Shown here: piece by piece, positions 20,601 through 29,652 of the stretch
Layout: every line of letters begins with the position of its first letter
Numbering within the stretch: the stretch's first letter is position 1
Source: JAHJQQ01 sp963737555
Lineage (GTDB): Bacteria; Pseudomonadota; Gammaproteobacteria; Thiohalobacterales; Thiohalobacteraceae
NCBI GenBank assembly: GCA_963737555.1
Contig: CAVTTB010000002.1
Location: forward strand, 310,001-374,000
Reading direction: 5' to 3'
Length of the DNA: 64,000 nucleotides
Program-made: the position numbers and the translations under genes
Notes under the pieces: model-generated
Database searches by the model: none
What the model saw: the letters and a program-made list of their open reading frames with translations, nothing else
Told to the model about the DNA's origin: nothing

Positions 20601-20606
20601 TTTGCG

Positions 20607-21365
20607 GTGAACCCACTGCGCTTCATCCAGATCACCGATACGCATTTGTACGATCACGCCGACGGTACGTTGCGCGGCCTGAACACGGCACATTCGTTGG
20701 CCGCGGTGGTCGCCGAGGTGCGCGCGCGTGAACCGCACATCGACGGCATCCTCGCCACCGGCGACCTCAGTCATGACGGCGGCACGCCGTCCTATCGGCG
20801 CCTGGTGCATCTGCTCGCACCACTCAACGCGCCGATCTACTGCCTGCCCGGGAATCACGATGCACTCGACGTATTCGCTTGCGCTCTCAAAGGGCCGCAC
20901 GCGCAAAGCGGTGGCTGTCTGCTCGCCGGTAATTGGCAATTAATTTTTTTGGATTCCGCTGTACCCGGTGCCGTGCACGGACATCTGCGCGACGCGGAAC
21001 TCGCGCGCCTTGAAGCGGCGTTAAAGGAACAGCCAGAACGGCATGCGTTGATCTGCCTGCATCATCAACCCGTACCCGTCGGCAGCGCCTGGCTGGACGA
21101 ACTCATGCTCGACAACGCCGACGCACTGTTCGCCATTACCGACCGATACCCGCAGGTGCGCGGCATCCTGTGGGGACACGTGCATCAAGCCTTCGATGCC
21201 ACACGCAATAACGTGCGCCTGCTCGCCAGCCCGTCCAGCTGCGTGCAATTCAAACCCGGCTGCGCGGACTTCACACTCGACGACAAACCACCCGGCTATC
21301 GCTGGCTGGAACTGAGCGCGGACGGCAGAATCGAAACCGACGTCGTCTACGTTCGGTTGGACTGA
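20607..21365 (+). CDS. cpdA: 3',5'-cyclic-AMP phosphodiesterase CpdA
   Basis: A 252-residue class III cyclic-nucleotide phosphodiesterase of the calcineurin-like metallophosphatase fold. The metal-binding set is complete: QITDTHLYD, ATGDLSHDG, CLPGNHD, CLHHQPVPV and ILWGHVHQAFD. GTG start, with a weak ribosome site, six bases after argA. Family members lower cAMP and so modulate Crp-dependent genes; the link to argA is probably only transcriptional. Confidence 0.88.
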   Translation: MNPLRFIQITDTHLYDHADGTLRGLNTAHSLAAVVAEVRAREPHIDGILATGDLSHDGGTPSYRRLVHLLAPLNAPIYCLPGNHDALDVFACALKGPHAQSGGCLLAGNWQLIFLDSAVPGAVHGHLRDAELARLEAALKEQPERHALICLHHQPVPVGSAWLDELMLDNADALFAITDRYPQVRGILWGHVHQAFDATRNNVRLLASPSSCVQFKPGCADFTLDDKPPGYRWLELSADGRIETDVVYVRLD

Positions 21366-21512
21366 GGTGTAGTAGTAAAAACTTGGTCTGTCTGTGTTTG
21401 CAATGTTCTCATGGTCTGTTTTTCGACCAGAGCGGAACATGCGGAGTGAAGCTTCTAGTAATCCAGCAACGCCTGGTTTCGACTGCAAGTTCAGTCATAC
21501 AAGTGCGGACGC

Positions 21513-21536
21513 AAAAGACCCCACACATGCGGGGTC
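21513..21536 (-). terminator. Terminator of the HAF-repeat gene
   Basis: GACCCC and GGGGTC pair around an 8-base loop, and on the minus strand the hairpin is followed by TTTTGC. It lies about 30 bases downstream of the HAF-repeat gene. Confidence 0.65.
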
Positions 21537-21564
21537 GCCGGTACAGAGATTGATGAATAAGAGC

Positions 21565-22671
21565 CTATGCAGCTTTGCGTCGAGCTGCACCGACTAAGCC
21601 CAGCAAACCACTACCAAGCAACCATGCCGCGGCCGGAACAGGCACAGCAGACACGGACAGCATGTAGGCACGTTCTTCGCCATTAAAATATCCAGTGCCC
21701 ACTATCTGACCAGAATCGTTAATGCCAATTGCATCATAGAGATACCAGCCGGAGTTAGGGTTTATCAGGCTATTGAGATCCAGCATAAACCCATCGCTAT
21801 AGAGGAATGCCGTCTCAACTTCATTTGCGTCGTAGGAACCACCCACTACTTGGCCGTGTATATTGATGCCCCAAGCCCCGCTAGAGGAACCGCCTAGTGT
21901 ACCAAGATCTAGCATATTGCCGTTGCTGTAGAGAAAGGCGTGAAAAGTAGTGTCATCCGCTATGTCGGAGTTGCCCACTACTTGACCGACATTGTTGATA
22001 CCCCAAGCGTCGCTCTGCGTTCCACCCAATGTGCCCAAATCGTTCATACTGCCGTTGCTGTAGAGAAAAGCATGGATCTCTTCATCATCAGCGATGGTGG
22101 CCCCTCCGACCACCAAGCCAGCGTCGTTGATGCTATGAGCCTCTCCGTAAGTTCCTCCCAACGTGCCAAGATCAGTCATCACGCCATTGAAATAGAGGAA
22201 TGCATGAGTTTCTAGATTGTCGACTGTTAACGATGCCCCGACTATTTGGCCATTGATGTTGATTCCATAAGCGCTACTCTCCGTCCCACCAAGGGTGCCC
22301 AGGTCTGCCATGCTGCCGTTGGCATAGAGAAAAGCATGGTGTTCGGAGTCGCCGGCGAGACCGGCCTGACCTACCACTTGGCCAAGGCCGTTTATTCCTC
22401 TAGAGATGCTATAACCTCCGCTCAAGGTTCCGAGATCGGTCATACTGCCGTTGGCATATAGAAAAGCATGGTTTTCGGAGTCGCCGGTGATGTCACTAGT
22501 GCCTGTAACTTGACCACTGTTATTTACCCCAGAGGCACTGCTATATGAACCTCCAAGTGTACCCAGGTCGGTAATGGTGTAGGAAATGGCTTGTGCCTGC
22601 TCAGACAGCGCCAACACACCAAGAGTGGTTAACAGCAAGACATAGGCCGCGCGGCCTTTGTGATAGTTCAT
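21565..22671 (-). CDS. Secreted HAF-repeat protein with PEP-CTERM tail
   Basis: A 368-residue protein. ATG 22671 has GGAGGAGA upstream. The signal peptide ends near EQAQAISY. The body consists of about six repeats of roughly 50 residues, each with HAFLYxNGxMxDLGTLGG, a region ending in a G-I-N-x-x-G-Q-V-V-G strand, and an acidic turn: the HAF (extracellular beta-propeller-like) repeat. The C-terminus is AVPVPAAAWLLGSGLLGLVG plus AARRKAA, a PEP-CTERM/VPLPA-type tail for exosortase processing. It is probably a cell-surface or matrix protein; the ligand is unknown. It is transcribed alone. Confidence 0.85.
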   Translation of the reverse strand: MNYHKGRAAYVLLLTTLGVLALSEQAQAISYTITDLGTLGGSYSSASGVNNSGQVTGTSDITGDSENHAFLYANGSMTDLGTLSGGYSISRGINGLGQVVGQAGLAGDSEHHAFLYANGSMADLGTLGGTESSAYGININGQIVGASLTVDNLETHAFLYFNGVMTDLGTLGGTYGEAHSINDAGLVVGGATIADDEEIHAFLYSNGSMNDLGTLGGTQSDAWGINNVGQVVGNSDIADDTTFHAFLYSNGNMLDLGTLGGSSSGAWGINIHGQVVGGSYDANEVETAFLYSDGFMLDLNSLINPNSGWYLYDAIGINDSGQIVGTGYFNGEERAYMLSVSAVPVPAAAWLLGSGLLGLVGAARRKAA

Positions 22672-23052
22672 GGTATCTCCTCCCGTGACGTTTATTGGTT
22701 TTTTTCTGCGAGAGAGCACTGTTACATCCTGGCTCCTTAGGCAAACTATGCGGCATGCTGCAATAAAATGGAACATTGCGAATGCAAGCATCGAAATCAA
22801 GAAATGCCAGATTCATCCATATTACAGCAAGGTGAGGTCGCCATGAGCTGGCCCTGTAAGTATGGGCAATTGCAGTTTATGTCCTGCCTCATGTGGTCGT
22901 CTGGTTTAGGGCTGATCTAGCCGCGTTCGCATTCGCTATTTAAACATAGTCTTAAGTCTGTTATTCGCCAGCAGCAGAACATTAGTCGCACCTAATGTAC
23001 TTGCGACCATACTGCTTCGCGATTTGAGCGGTCTACCCACACCGCCGCTTCA
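22672..23052. other. Intergenic region, no gene seen
   Basis: About 380 bases between the HAF-repeat gene (whose promoter must lie here, on the minus strand) and the 3' end of the MFS gene. It is less GC-rich than the genes around it. I see no convincing open frame, RNA gene or repeat. Confidence 0.5.
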
Positions 23053-24261
23053 CTACGCCTTATTCCCCACACTCCGCGACAATCCAACACCCAGCCCCGC
23101 GGCACCAAGCAGACAAATCAACGCACATACCAGCACAGTCCGTGGCGCACCGAGATGCTGTGCCGCATAACCCGCCAACAGATTTCCCAATGGCGCGAAG
23201 CCGAGGAACACCATCGAGAACAGCGACATCAGACGGCCGCGCAGACTGTCTTCGGCCTCAAGTTGCAGAAAGGTATTCGTTGCGGCGACCAGCGTGGTGA
23301 TGCCGAAGCCGATCAAGGGCAGTGTCGCCAAGGCGAACAGAAAACTGCCCGCTTGTGAGAACAGCAACAGCCCGATCCCGGCGAGCACAGCGGAGACGAC
23401 AATCACGCGTTCCAATCCCGCGGTGTATTTGCGCTGCGCGAGCCGCAACGCGGCGGCCAAGGCGCCGAGACCTGACCCGCCGACTAACATTCCAAGTTGC
23501 TGCGCACCACCGCCGAACACCTCGCGGGCGAACACCGGCATCAAGACCAGATAGGGTGTGCCCGCGATGCTGATGAGTGCGACCAGACCGAGCGCATAAC
23601 GCAGCGGCACTTGCCGCCAGGCGAAACGCAGACCGGCCAAAGCGCCACCGGAATCACTCGGACGCGCATGCATCGCCGGCCGCGGGCGCATCGCGAACAG
23701 CGCGATAAGCACCGTCATAAATGAAAATCCGTTGATGATAAATACCGGACCTTCACCCAACGCAGCGACCAGGATACCGGCCAGCGCCGGACCGAGAAAG
23801 CGCGCCAAGTTGAACAGACTGGAATTTAGCGCGATGGCATTGGACAGCTCGGCGCGCTCCACCAGGCCCGCGACCAAGGCATGCCGCGCGGGAATCTCGA
23901 AGGCGTGAATGATGCCGAGCGTGGTTGCGAGCAGCAGGATATGTTCAACCTGAATATGTCCGCTCAAGGTCAACGCGCCGAGGATGAAGGCTTGCAGCAT
24001 CGCCAGCGTTTGCGTGATCCACAGCAAGCGGTAGCGTGAATAGCGGTCCGCAACGGCACCGGCGACCAAACCGAATACCAGCACCGGCGCGAGATTCAGA
24101 AAACTCACCAGACCGAGCATGAAGCTGGAATCGGTCAGCCGATACACCAGCCACGCCTGCGCGACACTCTGCATCCAGGTGCCGTGCAGCGACAGCAACT
24201 GCCCGAGAAAATACAAACGGAAGTTGCGATGCTGAAGGGAGCGGGTGATTTGGAAGGCCAT
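23053..24261 (-). CDS. MFS transporter (MFS_3/enterobactin-exporter-like type)
   Basis: A 402-residue integral membrane protein with about 12 hydrophobic segments. The start region FRLYFLGQLLSLHGTWMQSV and the loop AVADRYSRYRLLW (MFS motif A form) fit the drug/siderophore exporter branch of the major facilitator superfamily. SLRGRLMSLFSMVFLGFAPL is also typical. The substrate cannot be told. It begins 18 bases after the preceding minus-strand gene and could be the last gene of the long gsp-protease transcript. Confidence 0.85.
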   Translation of the reverse strand: MAFQITRSLQHRNFRLYFLGQLLSLHGTWMQSVAQAWLVYRLTDSSFMLGLVSFLNLAPVLVFGLVAGAVADRYSRYRLLWITQTLAMLQAFILGALTLSGHIQVEHILLLATTLGIIHAFEIPARHALVAGLVERAELSNAIALNSSLFNLARFLGPALAGILVAALGEGPVFIINGFSFMTVLIALFAMRPRPAMHARPSDSGGALAGLRFAWRQVPLRYALGLVALISIAGTPYLVLMPVFAREVFGGGAQQLGMLVGGSGLGALAAALRLAQRKYTAGLERVIVVSAVLAGIGLLLFSQAGSFLFALATLPLIGFGITTLVAATNTFLQLEAEDSLRGRLMSLFSMVFLGFAPLGNLLAGYAAQHLGAPRTVLVCALICLLGAAGLGVGLSRSVGNKA

Positions 24262-24279
24262 GACGGCGCAGGGCGCTCG

Positions 24280-24669
24280 CTACTCGCGGACCAGATAGAC
24301 GTCGACCGTCGAGTTACCGCCCACCGTGCGGGTCTCATCGAAATACAGCGAGGCCGAGAGTTCGCCTTTGAACGCCATGATCAGATCATCGACGAAGGCA
24401 TCGAACACGGCTTGATCGGCGTAGCCCAGCACCAGCTTGCAGATCGTCTCTTTGCACTCGACCAGATCCTGCGTGATCCCCAGGTAGGTCGTGGAAGCGT
24501 TCGCCACGTCTTGGATTGCCTGATAAACGTGGGCCGTTTGCACAGAATCGACTGCCTGTATCGTGAACTGATTTTTTAGGGCTTCGAGGTCGTCCACGAC
24601 TGCCTCGGGTTCCTCCGTGATACCGGCAACCGTCCTGCGCATCGCCTTGCGCAGATGAGTCCTGATCAT
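24280..24669 (-). CDS. Hypothetical cytoplasmic protein
   Basis: A 129-residue protein without signal peptide or recognised motif, rich in acidic and aliphatic residues and probably alpha-helical in its first 100 residues. The ATG overlaps the stop of the previous gene by 4 bases. Position at the end of the protease gene group is the only clue; function unknown. Confidence 0.7.
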   Translation of the reverse strand: MIRTHLRKAMRRTVAGITEEPEAVVDDLEALKNQFTIQAVDSVQTAHVYQAIQDVANASTTYLGITQDLVECKETICKLVLGYADQAVFDAFVDDLIMAFKGELSASLYFDETRTVGGNSTVDVYLVRE

Positions 24670-24944
24670 CCAGGGCTGACGATTACCTCATCCATTCCGG
24701 CAGCGGATGGTTGCACCGCTTCGGCAGATCCTGGCATGCGTTCAGCACGCTCATCGCTCAGATTGCTTGCGCGCACTTCTGGCGGGGAACTCTGTTGTCC
24801 GGATAACCCCGCACCTGCCGCCGCGGTGTCTTCACACGGCAACCGATCGACACGCTCGACCAAAAGCTCCATGCCCCGGTACACCAACAGCGTCGCGAAC
24901 AGGTTCGCGACGAGCAGAACGATCAGGAGCCGCTGGCCGGTCAT
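24666..24944 (-). CDS. Hypothetical single-pass membrane protein
   Basis: A 92-residue protein with one N-terminal hydrophobic segment (LLIVLLVANLFATLLVY) and a low-complexity Ser/Ala/Glu-rich remainder that would face the periplasm. It overlaps both neighbours by 4 bases (ATGA), which strongly ties it to the metalloprotease gene upstream. It might be an anchor, chaperone or inhibitor of the protease; the sequence does not decide. Confidence 0.7.
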   Translation of the reverse strand: MTGQRLLIVLLVANLFATLLVYRGMELLVERVDRLPCEDTAAAGAGLSGQQSSPPEVRASNLSDERAERMPGSAEAVQPSAAGMDEVIVSPG

Positions 24945-26186
24945 TGGAATCTGGAAACCAGGGAATACGGTCCCGTGGCCGTCGTGCCAAAGCCATCGAC
25001 TTTCAGATAGTAGGTACCTGCGGCAAGGCTTCTGCCGATACAGAAATTCCGCGCGTTGCTGCAGCCATTATCATTGACGGCGATTGTCGTGCCGGTCGCG
25101 GTGTACAGCGTCCCCACGGTATTGGTGGTGCCATTGGTACGCAAGATCAACCGTCCCGCGCGCGGCAACTGAATTTTGAAATAATCGACATCGCTGCCCG
25201 AGTTGATGCGCCCGTTGGTCGTACTGTTGGGCGCGATCAGCCTCGCCTCGCCGCGGGTATTGCCGTAATCGTCCACGGCGAAGCGGGCAACCAGCGTGTA
25301 GGGTCCGGTACTGGTAGTGGAAAATCCATCCACCTTCACATAATAGGTGCCGGCATTCAGCATCCGCGCGAGACAGAAATTCACGCCACTGCCGCAGCCA
25401 TCGTCGTTCGCCGCGAGCACCGCCCCGGTCGAGGAATACAAGGTGCCCACCGTATCGGTGCCGCCATTCGTGCGCAGGGTCATGCGGCCGCGATTGGCCA
25501 GGCGAATGCGGAAGACATCGACATCGCGGCCGGTGCCGATGACCCCGCTGGTATTGCTGTTCGGCGCGATGGCATGCGCCGTACCGAGGCTGTTGCCGAA
25601 ATCGTCGCCGCCGGCCAAGCCATACAGCGCCCTTACGCCGGTCACATCGTCCGTCCGTGGCGTTTCGATATTGCTGACAACGGCGCCATGATGGCTGACG
25701 CATGAGTTTTCGTGGCCGAGGCCAAGCGCATGCCCCAGCTCATGAACCGCCACGCGCCGGAAGTCGATCGTATACGCATTCAAGGCCCCCGCATACACAT
25801 CCCAATTCTCATTCGAGTTGAAGACGATATTCGCCTCGGTCGTTTGCGCACCCAGGGACAAAATCGAGGTCACGGCCACGGTCGTGGCGCCAAAGGCCGA
25901 CCCGCACACATGGGTGTGAAACCGCACGCCATTTCTGATGATCGCTGGAATTGCACGGATCGGAATAGGTGTCTCTGACGATGAGAAAGCGAAAGCCCGC
26001 CGGCGACCATGCCCCCATCGCCTGCTCAAAGCCGCTGTTCCAGAGACCGCTCGCACCCGGGATGCTGACGTAAAACGTCGTTTGTGGCTGCGGCCATTTC
26101 GAGCCCATGAACACATAAGCCCCGGCCGATGGCAGTACCGTCAGCAGGCAGAGCAGCAGCATGCCACGCAACGCGGGCGCGTTCAT
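24941..26186 (-). CDS. Secreted matrixin-like zinc metalloprotease with two PPC-like domains (frame broken near 25945)
   Basis: The signal peptide (LLLCLLTVLPSAGAYV) is followed by a metzincin-type catalytic domain with HELGHALGLGHE, the three zinc-binding histidines and catalytic glutamate; a downstream VRALYGL fits the Met-turn/helix C region. After that come two repeats of about 115 residues, each running from D-D-(F/Y)-G-N through DVDxFxIxL to GTYYxKVDGF and TGPYxL, i.e. pre-peptidase C-terminal (PPC)-like beta domains. One frame shift near 25945 separates residues 1-80 or so from the rest. The start overlaps the stop of the upstream gene. It is a good candidate substrate for the adjacent type II secretion genes. 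Confidence 0.85.
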
Positions 26187-26878
26187 GGCGAGGCACCCAA
26201 CAAGTTGCGGATGCGTCCCTTGAACTGGCCTGACGACAAGCCTTCATTGATCGAAGCGGTCGAGGTTGCTCGCACACCGCTGGCCACACCCGTGGAAAGT
26301 CTCATAGCAACGCCCGGTGCATCGAAAAACGTGGACTCGCTGCCCTGGACGTCCATGACGGGACGCCTGCCCGCCGTCAGCACACGTTCGATGCCCACGG
26401 TATCCCGCTGCACCAGAAACCGCCCCTGATCCCATCCGTAGAGAGGATTGATCAGCGGCTGGTCGATCGACTCGGCGAAGTAAATCCCCTGCTCGCCGAG
26501 TTCCGGATACTGCATCGCCGCAATCGACTGCCGCGCGCCCGGAATTTCGCCGCCGAGAAATTCCAGCGTCAGACGCCGTTGCGGAATGCGACCTTTGATG
26601 ACGTCCAGCACTTCGAAGACAACCTCGGTCACGATACTGCCGCGCACGCTTTTATGCGCCCGGACATCGACCACCACCGCTTCGAAAATCACCGCGGATT
26701 TGTCCGTCATCTCGGCCACTGAGGCCTCGCGGACACTGGTGGCCGAGGCAGCGCTCAAGCCCATGAACAGGAATGGCAACAACAGCGTAAGCGGGTAGCG
26801 GCGAAGAGTGCGCACGGTCGACAAGGCACCCTGAATGAGGGTCAGCATATTCATATACCCCTTGATGGCTTTATCCAT
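26183..26878 (-). CDS. Hypothetical exported protein upstream of the metalloprotease
   Basis: About 231 residues from ATG 26878; ATG 26848, nine bases behind AAGGGG, is an alternative start. A hydrophobic signal segment (LTLLLPFLFMGLSAASA) precedes a domain with repeated beta patterns (SAVIFEAVVVDVRAHKSVRG, EVVFEVLDVIKGR). It resembles exported proteins often found beside matrixin-like proteases, but I cannot name a family. It starts about 25 bases after gspF and overlaps the protease by 4 bases, so it links the secretion genes to the protease. Confidence 0.75.
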   Translation of the reverse strand: MDKAIKGYMNMLTLIQGALSTVRTLRRYPLTLLLPFLFMGLSAASATSVREASVAEMTDKSAVIFEAVVVDVRAHKSVRGSIVTEVVFEVLDVIKGRIPQRRLTLEFLGGEIPGARQSIAAMQYPELGEQGIYFAESIDQPLINPLYGWDQGRFLVQRDTVGIERVLTAGRRPVMDVQGSESTFFDAPGVAMRLSTGVASGVRATSTASINEGLSSGQFKGRIRNLLGASP

Positions 26879-26903
26879 GAACAACGTTCTTGGCAACGCC
26901 TTG

Positions 26904-28118
26904 TTATTTCACCAACTGATTCAGATCGAAGATCGGCAGCAGAATGGCGAGCACGATAATCAATACCAGGCCGCCCATCACCACGATCAACAGCGGCTCG
27001 AACAATCCCAGCAGGGTCGCCACCATGACTTCGATTTCACGCTCCTGACTGGTGGCGGCGCGCTCCAACATATCTTCGAGTTTTCCCGAGGCTTCGCCAC
27101 TGGCGATCAGATGCAAGGTCATCGGCGGGAAGTAACCGCTTTTATCCAATGCAGAGAAAATACTCGTGCCTTCGCGCACCTTGCGCGCGGCGGCCTCGAC
27201 CGCATCGCGCATCGGCAGATTGCCGATCACCTCGGCGGCAATGCGCAGGGCCTCCAGCACCGGCACACCCGAGGCCAGCAGAATGCTGAAGGTGCGGGCG
27301 AAGCGTGCGGTGTTGAGCCCCCGCGTCAGTCGTGATATCAGCGGCAAGCGCAGCAATAGGGCATGCCATTGTCGTAGCGGCCCGGGTTTACGCAATAACC
27401 AACCGATGCCGGCGCCCGCCAGCCCGAGCAGCACCAGCAGCGCGAGGCCGTAGGTGCGCATGAAATCACTGAGCGCAATCAGCCCCCGCGTCAGGATCGG
27501 CAACTCCTGACCGATGTTCTGAAACACTTGCACTACTTGCGGCACGACATAGGTCAGCAGCAAGACGACAACGCTGATGGCGAGCAGCGTGAGCAAGGCG
27601 GGATAAAACAGCGCCAGCTGAATCTTTTGGCGTAATTGCTGGCGACTCTCGGTGTAATCGGCCAGACGCTCCAGCACCACATCGAGATGACCGGACTGTT
27701 CGCCGGCCGCGACGGTGGCGCGATACAACTCGGGGAACACATGCGGAAATTCGGCCAAGCCCGCGGCCAGTGAATGACCTTCCATGACCCGCGAACGCAC
27801 GCCCAGCAACATGCTTTTCAAGCGCTGCTTTTCCGTCTGCTGCGATACCGCCCGTACCGACTCTTCCAGCGGCAGACCGGAACGCACCAAGGTCGCGAGT
27901 TGCCGCGTCATCAAGGCCAGATCGACGGCGGCCACACCGCGTTGCAGGCTGAAGCGTCGCGCCGATTTCGCCTCGCGCGCGGCGACCTCTTGAACATTCA
28001 GCGGCGTCCACTGGCGTTCACGCAATTGCTGGCGCACCGCACGCGGGCTATCACCCTCGAGCAGACCTTTGTGCTCGCGGCCAGTGGCATCCAGTGCAGT
28101 GAATTCGAAGGCGGGCAT
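26904..28118 (-). CDS. gspF: Type II secretion inner-membrane platform protein GspF
   Basis: A 404-residue polytopic protein of the type II secretion platform. The start MPAFEFTALDATGREHKGLL is the GspF/PilC N-terminal signature. Two T2SSF domains follow, each with membrane segments (ALFYPALLTLLAISVVVLLL and, at the end, VVMGGLVLIIVLAILLPIF) and EQSGHLDVVLERLADY/SGKLEDMLERAA helices. It contacts GspE and GspL. Separated from gspE by 13 bases. Confidence 0.94.
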   Translation of the reverse strand: MPAFEFTALDATGREHKGLLEGDSPRAVRQQLRERQWTPLNVQEVAAREAKSARRFSLQRGVAAVDLALMTRQLATLVRSGLPLEESVRAVSQQTEKQRLKSMLLGVRSRVMEGHSLAAGLAEFPHVFPELYRATVAAGEQSGHLDVVLERLADYTESRQQLRQKIQLALFYPALLTLLAISVVVLLLTYVVPQVVQVFQNIGQELPILTRGLIALSDFMRTYGLALLVLLGLAGAGIGWLLRKPGPLRQWHALLLRLPLISRLTRGLNTARFARTFSILLASGVPVLEALRIAAEVIGNLPMRDAVEAAARKVREGTSIFSALDKSGYFPPMTLHLIASGEASGKLEDMLERAATSQEREIEVMVATLLGLFEPLLIVVMGGLVLIIVLAILLPIFDLNQLVK

Positions 28119-28131
28119 CAGCGGTTAAACG

Positions 28132-29652
28132 TCAATCTTCGCGGGTCACGCGCAGAACTTCTTCCAGCGTGGTCGTGCCTTCGAGGATACGGCGCAGACC
28201 ATCGTGACGGATGCTGGCGGAATTTACGCGCGCATAGCGCTCCATCTCGTGCTCGCTGGCGCCATCGTGGATCATGGTCGCCATGTGCTCATCGACTTCG
28301 ATAAGTTCATAGATACCCGTGCGGCCTTGATAGCCCAGCGAGTTACAGGCGGCGCAGCCAACCGCGCGATACAAGGTCGGCGGCGCGTCAACGGGCACAT
28401 CCAGCACGGCGCAATCGCTGGCGCTGGCGGTGAACGCCTGTTTACATTTTGGACAGAGCACACGCACCAGACGCTGCGCGAGCACACCGATCAGGCTCGA
28501 TGCCAACAAAAACGGTTCGACGCCCATGTCGCGCAGACGGGTCACGGCGCCGACCGCGCTGTTGGTGTGCAACGTCGACAACACCAAGTGGCCGGTAAGA
28601 CTCGCTTGCACGGCGATCTCGGCGGTCTCCAGGTCGCGAATTTCGCCGACCATCACCACATCCGGGTCCTGGCGCAAGATGGCACGCAGACCGCGCGCGA
28701 AGGTCATCTCGACCTTGGTGTTGACCTGGGTCTGACCGATGCCGTCGAGGTAGTACTCGATGGGATCTTCGACGGTAAGAATATTGCGACTGCGGTCGTT
28801 GAGTTTGGACAGCGCAGCATACAGCGTGGTGGTCTTACCGGAACCGGTCGGTCCGGTCACCAGGATAATGCCGTGCGGTTTGTTAATGATGCGGTCCATC
28901 CGCAGCCGCGCTTCATGCGCCATGCCGAGATGTTCCAGATCCAGACGACCGGCCTGCTTGTCGAGCAGACGCAGCACGACGCGTTCGCCATGACCGGATG
29001 GCAGCGTCGAGACGCGCACATCGACCGCGCGACCGGCGACGCGCAAGGAGATACGTCCGTCCTGCGGCAGACGCTTTTCGGCGATATCGAGTTTGGCCAT
29101 GACCTTGATGCGCGACACGATCAATGGCGCCAGCACGCGCGGCGGCTGCAACACCTCGCGCATCACGCCGTCGACGCGGAACCGCACCACCAAACGATTC
29201 TCGAAAGTCTCGACGTGAATATCCGAGGCGTTCTCTTTGATGGCCTCGGTGAGCAGCGCATTGATGAGACGGATGATCGGCGCGTCGTCTTCGGAATCCA
29301 GCAGGTCTTCGGGTTCCGGCAGCGCCTGGGCGATGCTGAAGAGATCGGTGTCCTCACCCAGATCGCCCATCAGCTGCATGGTCTGACTGGATTCGTTGTC
29401 GTAGGCGGCGGTCAGCAAGGCGTTGAAGCGTTCGACCGGCACGGGCTCAAGCACAAACGGACGGCGCAGAAACCGCCGCACCTCCGCCAGTGCCGTGAGA
29501 CTCACATCCGGGCGGTGCCGCACCAACAGACGACCATCTTCGGCATCACTGACCAACACACCGTGACGTTTGGCGAAGGCAAAGCTCGGCCGGTCGGGCG
29601 TCGCTTCGACACCCGCCTCGTCGATGGCCGGACTCGGCGCGGTCTCGCTCAT
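28132..29652 (-). CDS. gspE: Type II secretion ATPase GspE
   Basis: A 506-residue hexameric ATPase powering pseudopilus assembly. It has an N-terminal domain for the platform, then Walker A GPTGSGKTTT near residue 267, the Asp box LTVEDPIEYYLDGIGQTQVN, Walker B/MVGEIRDLETAEIA and the His box. The zinc-binding pair CPKC...CAAC lies in the C-terminal insertion, typical of GspE. It overlaps gspD by 4 bases. Confidence 0.95.
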   Translation of the reverse strand: MSETAPSPAIDEAGVEATPDRPSFAFAKRHGVLVSDAEDGRLLVRHRPDVSLTALAEVRRFLRRPFVLEPVPVERFNALLTAAYDNESSQTMQLMGDLGEDTDLFSIAQALPEPEDLLDSEDDAPIIRLINALLTEAIKENASDIHVETFENRLVVRFRVDGVMREVLQPPRVLAPLIVSRIKVMAKLDIAEKRLPQDGRISLRVAGRAVDVRVSTLPSGHGERVVLRLLDKQAGRLDLEHLGMAHEARLRMDRIINKPHGIILVTGPTGSGKTTTLYAALSKLNDRSRNILTVEDPIEYYLDGIGQTQVNTKVEMTFARGLRAILRQDPDVVMVGEIRDLETAEIAVQASLTGHLVLSTLHTNSAVGAVTRLRDMGVEPFLLASSLIGVLAQRLVRVLCPKCKQAFTASASDCAVLDVPVDAPPTLYRAVGCAACNSLGYQGRTGIYELIEVDEHMATMIHDGASEHEMERYARVNSASIRHDGLRRILEGTTTLEEVLRVTRED

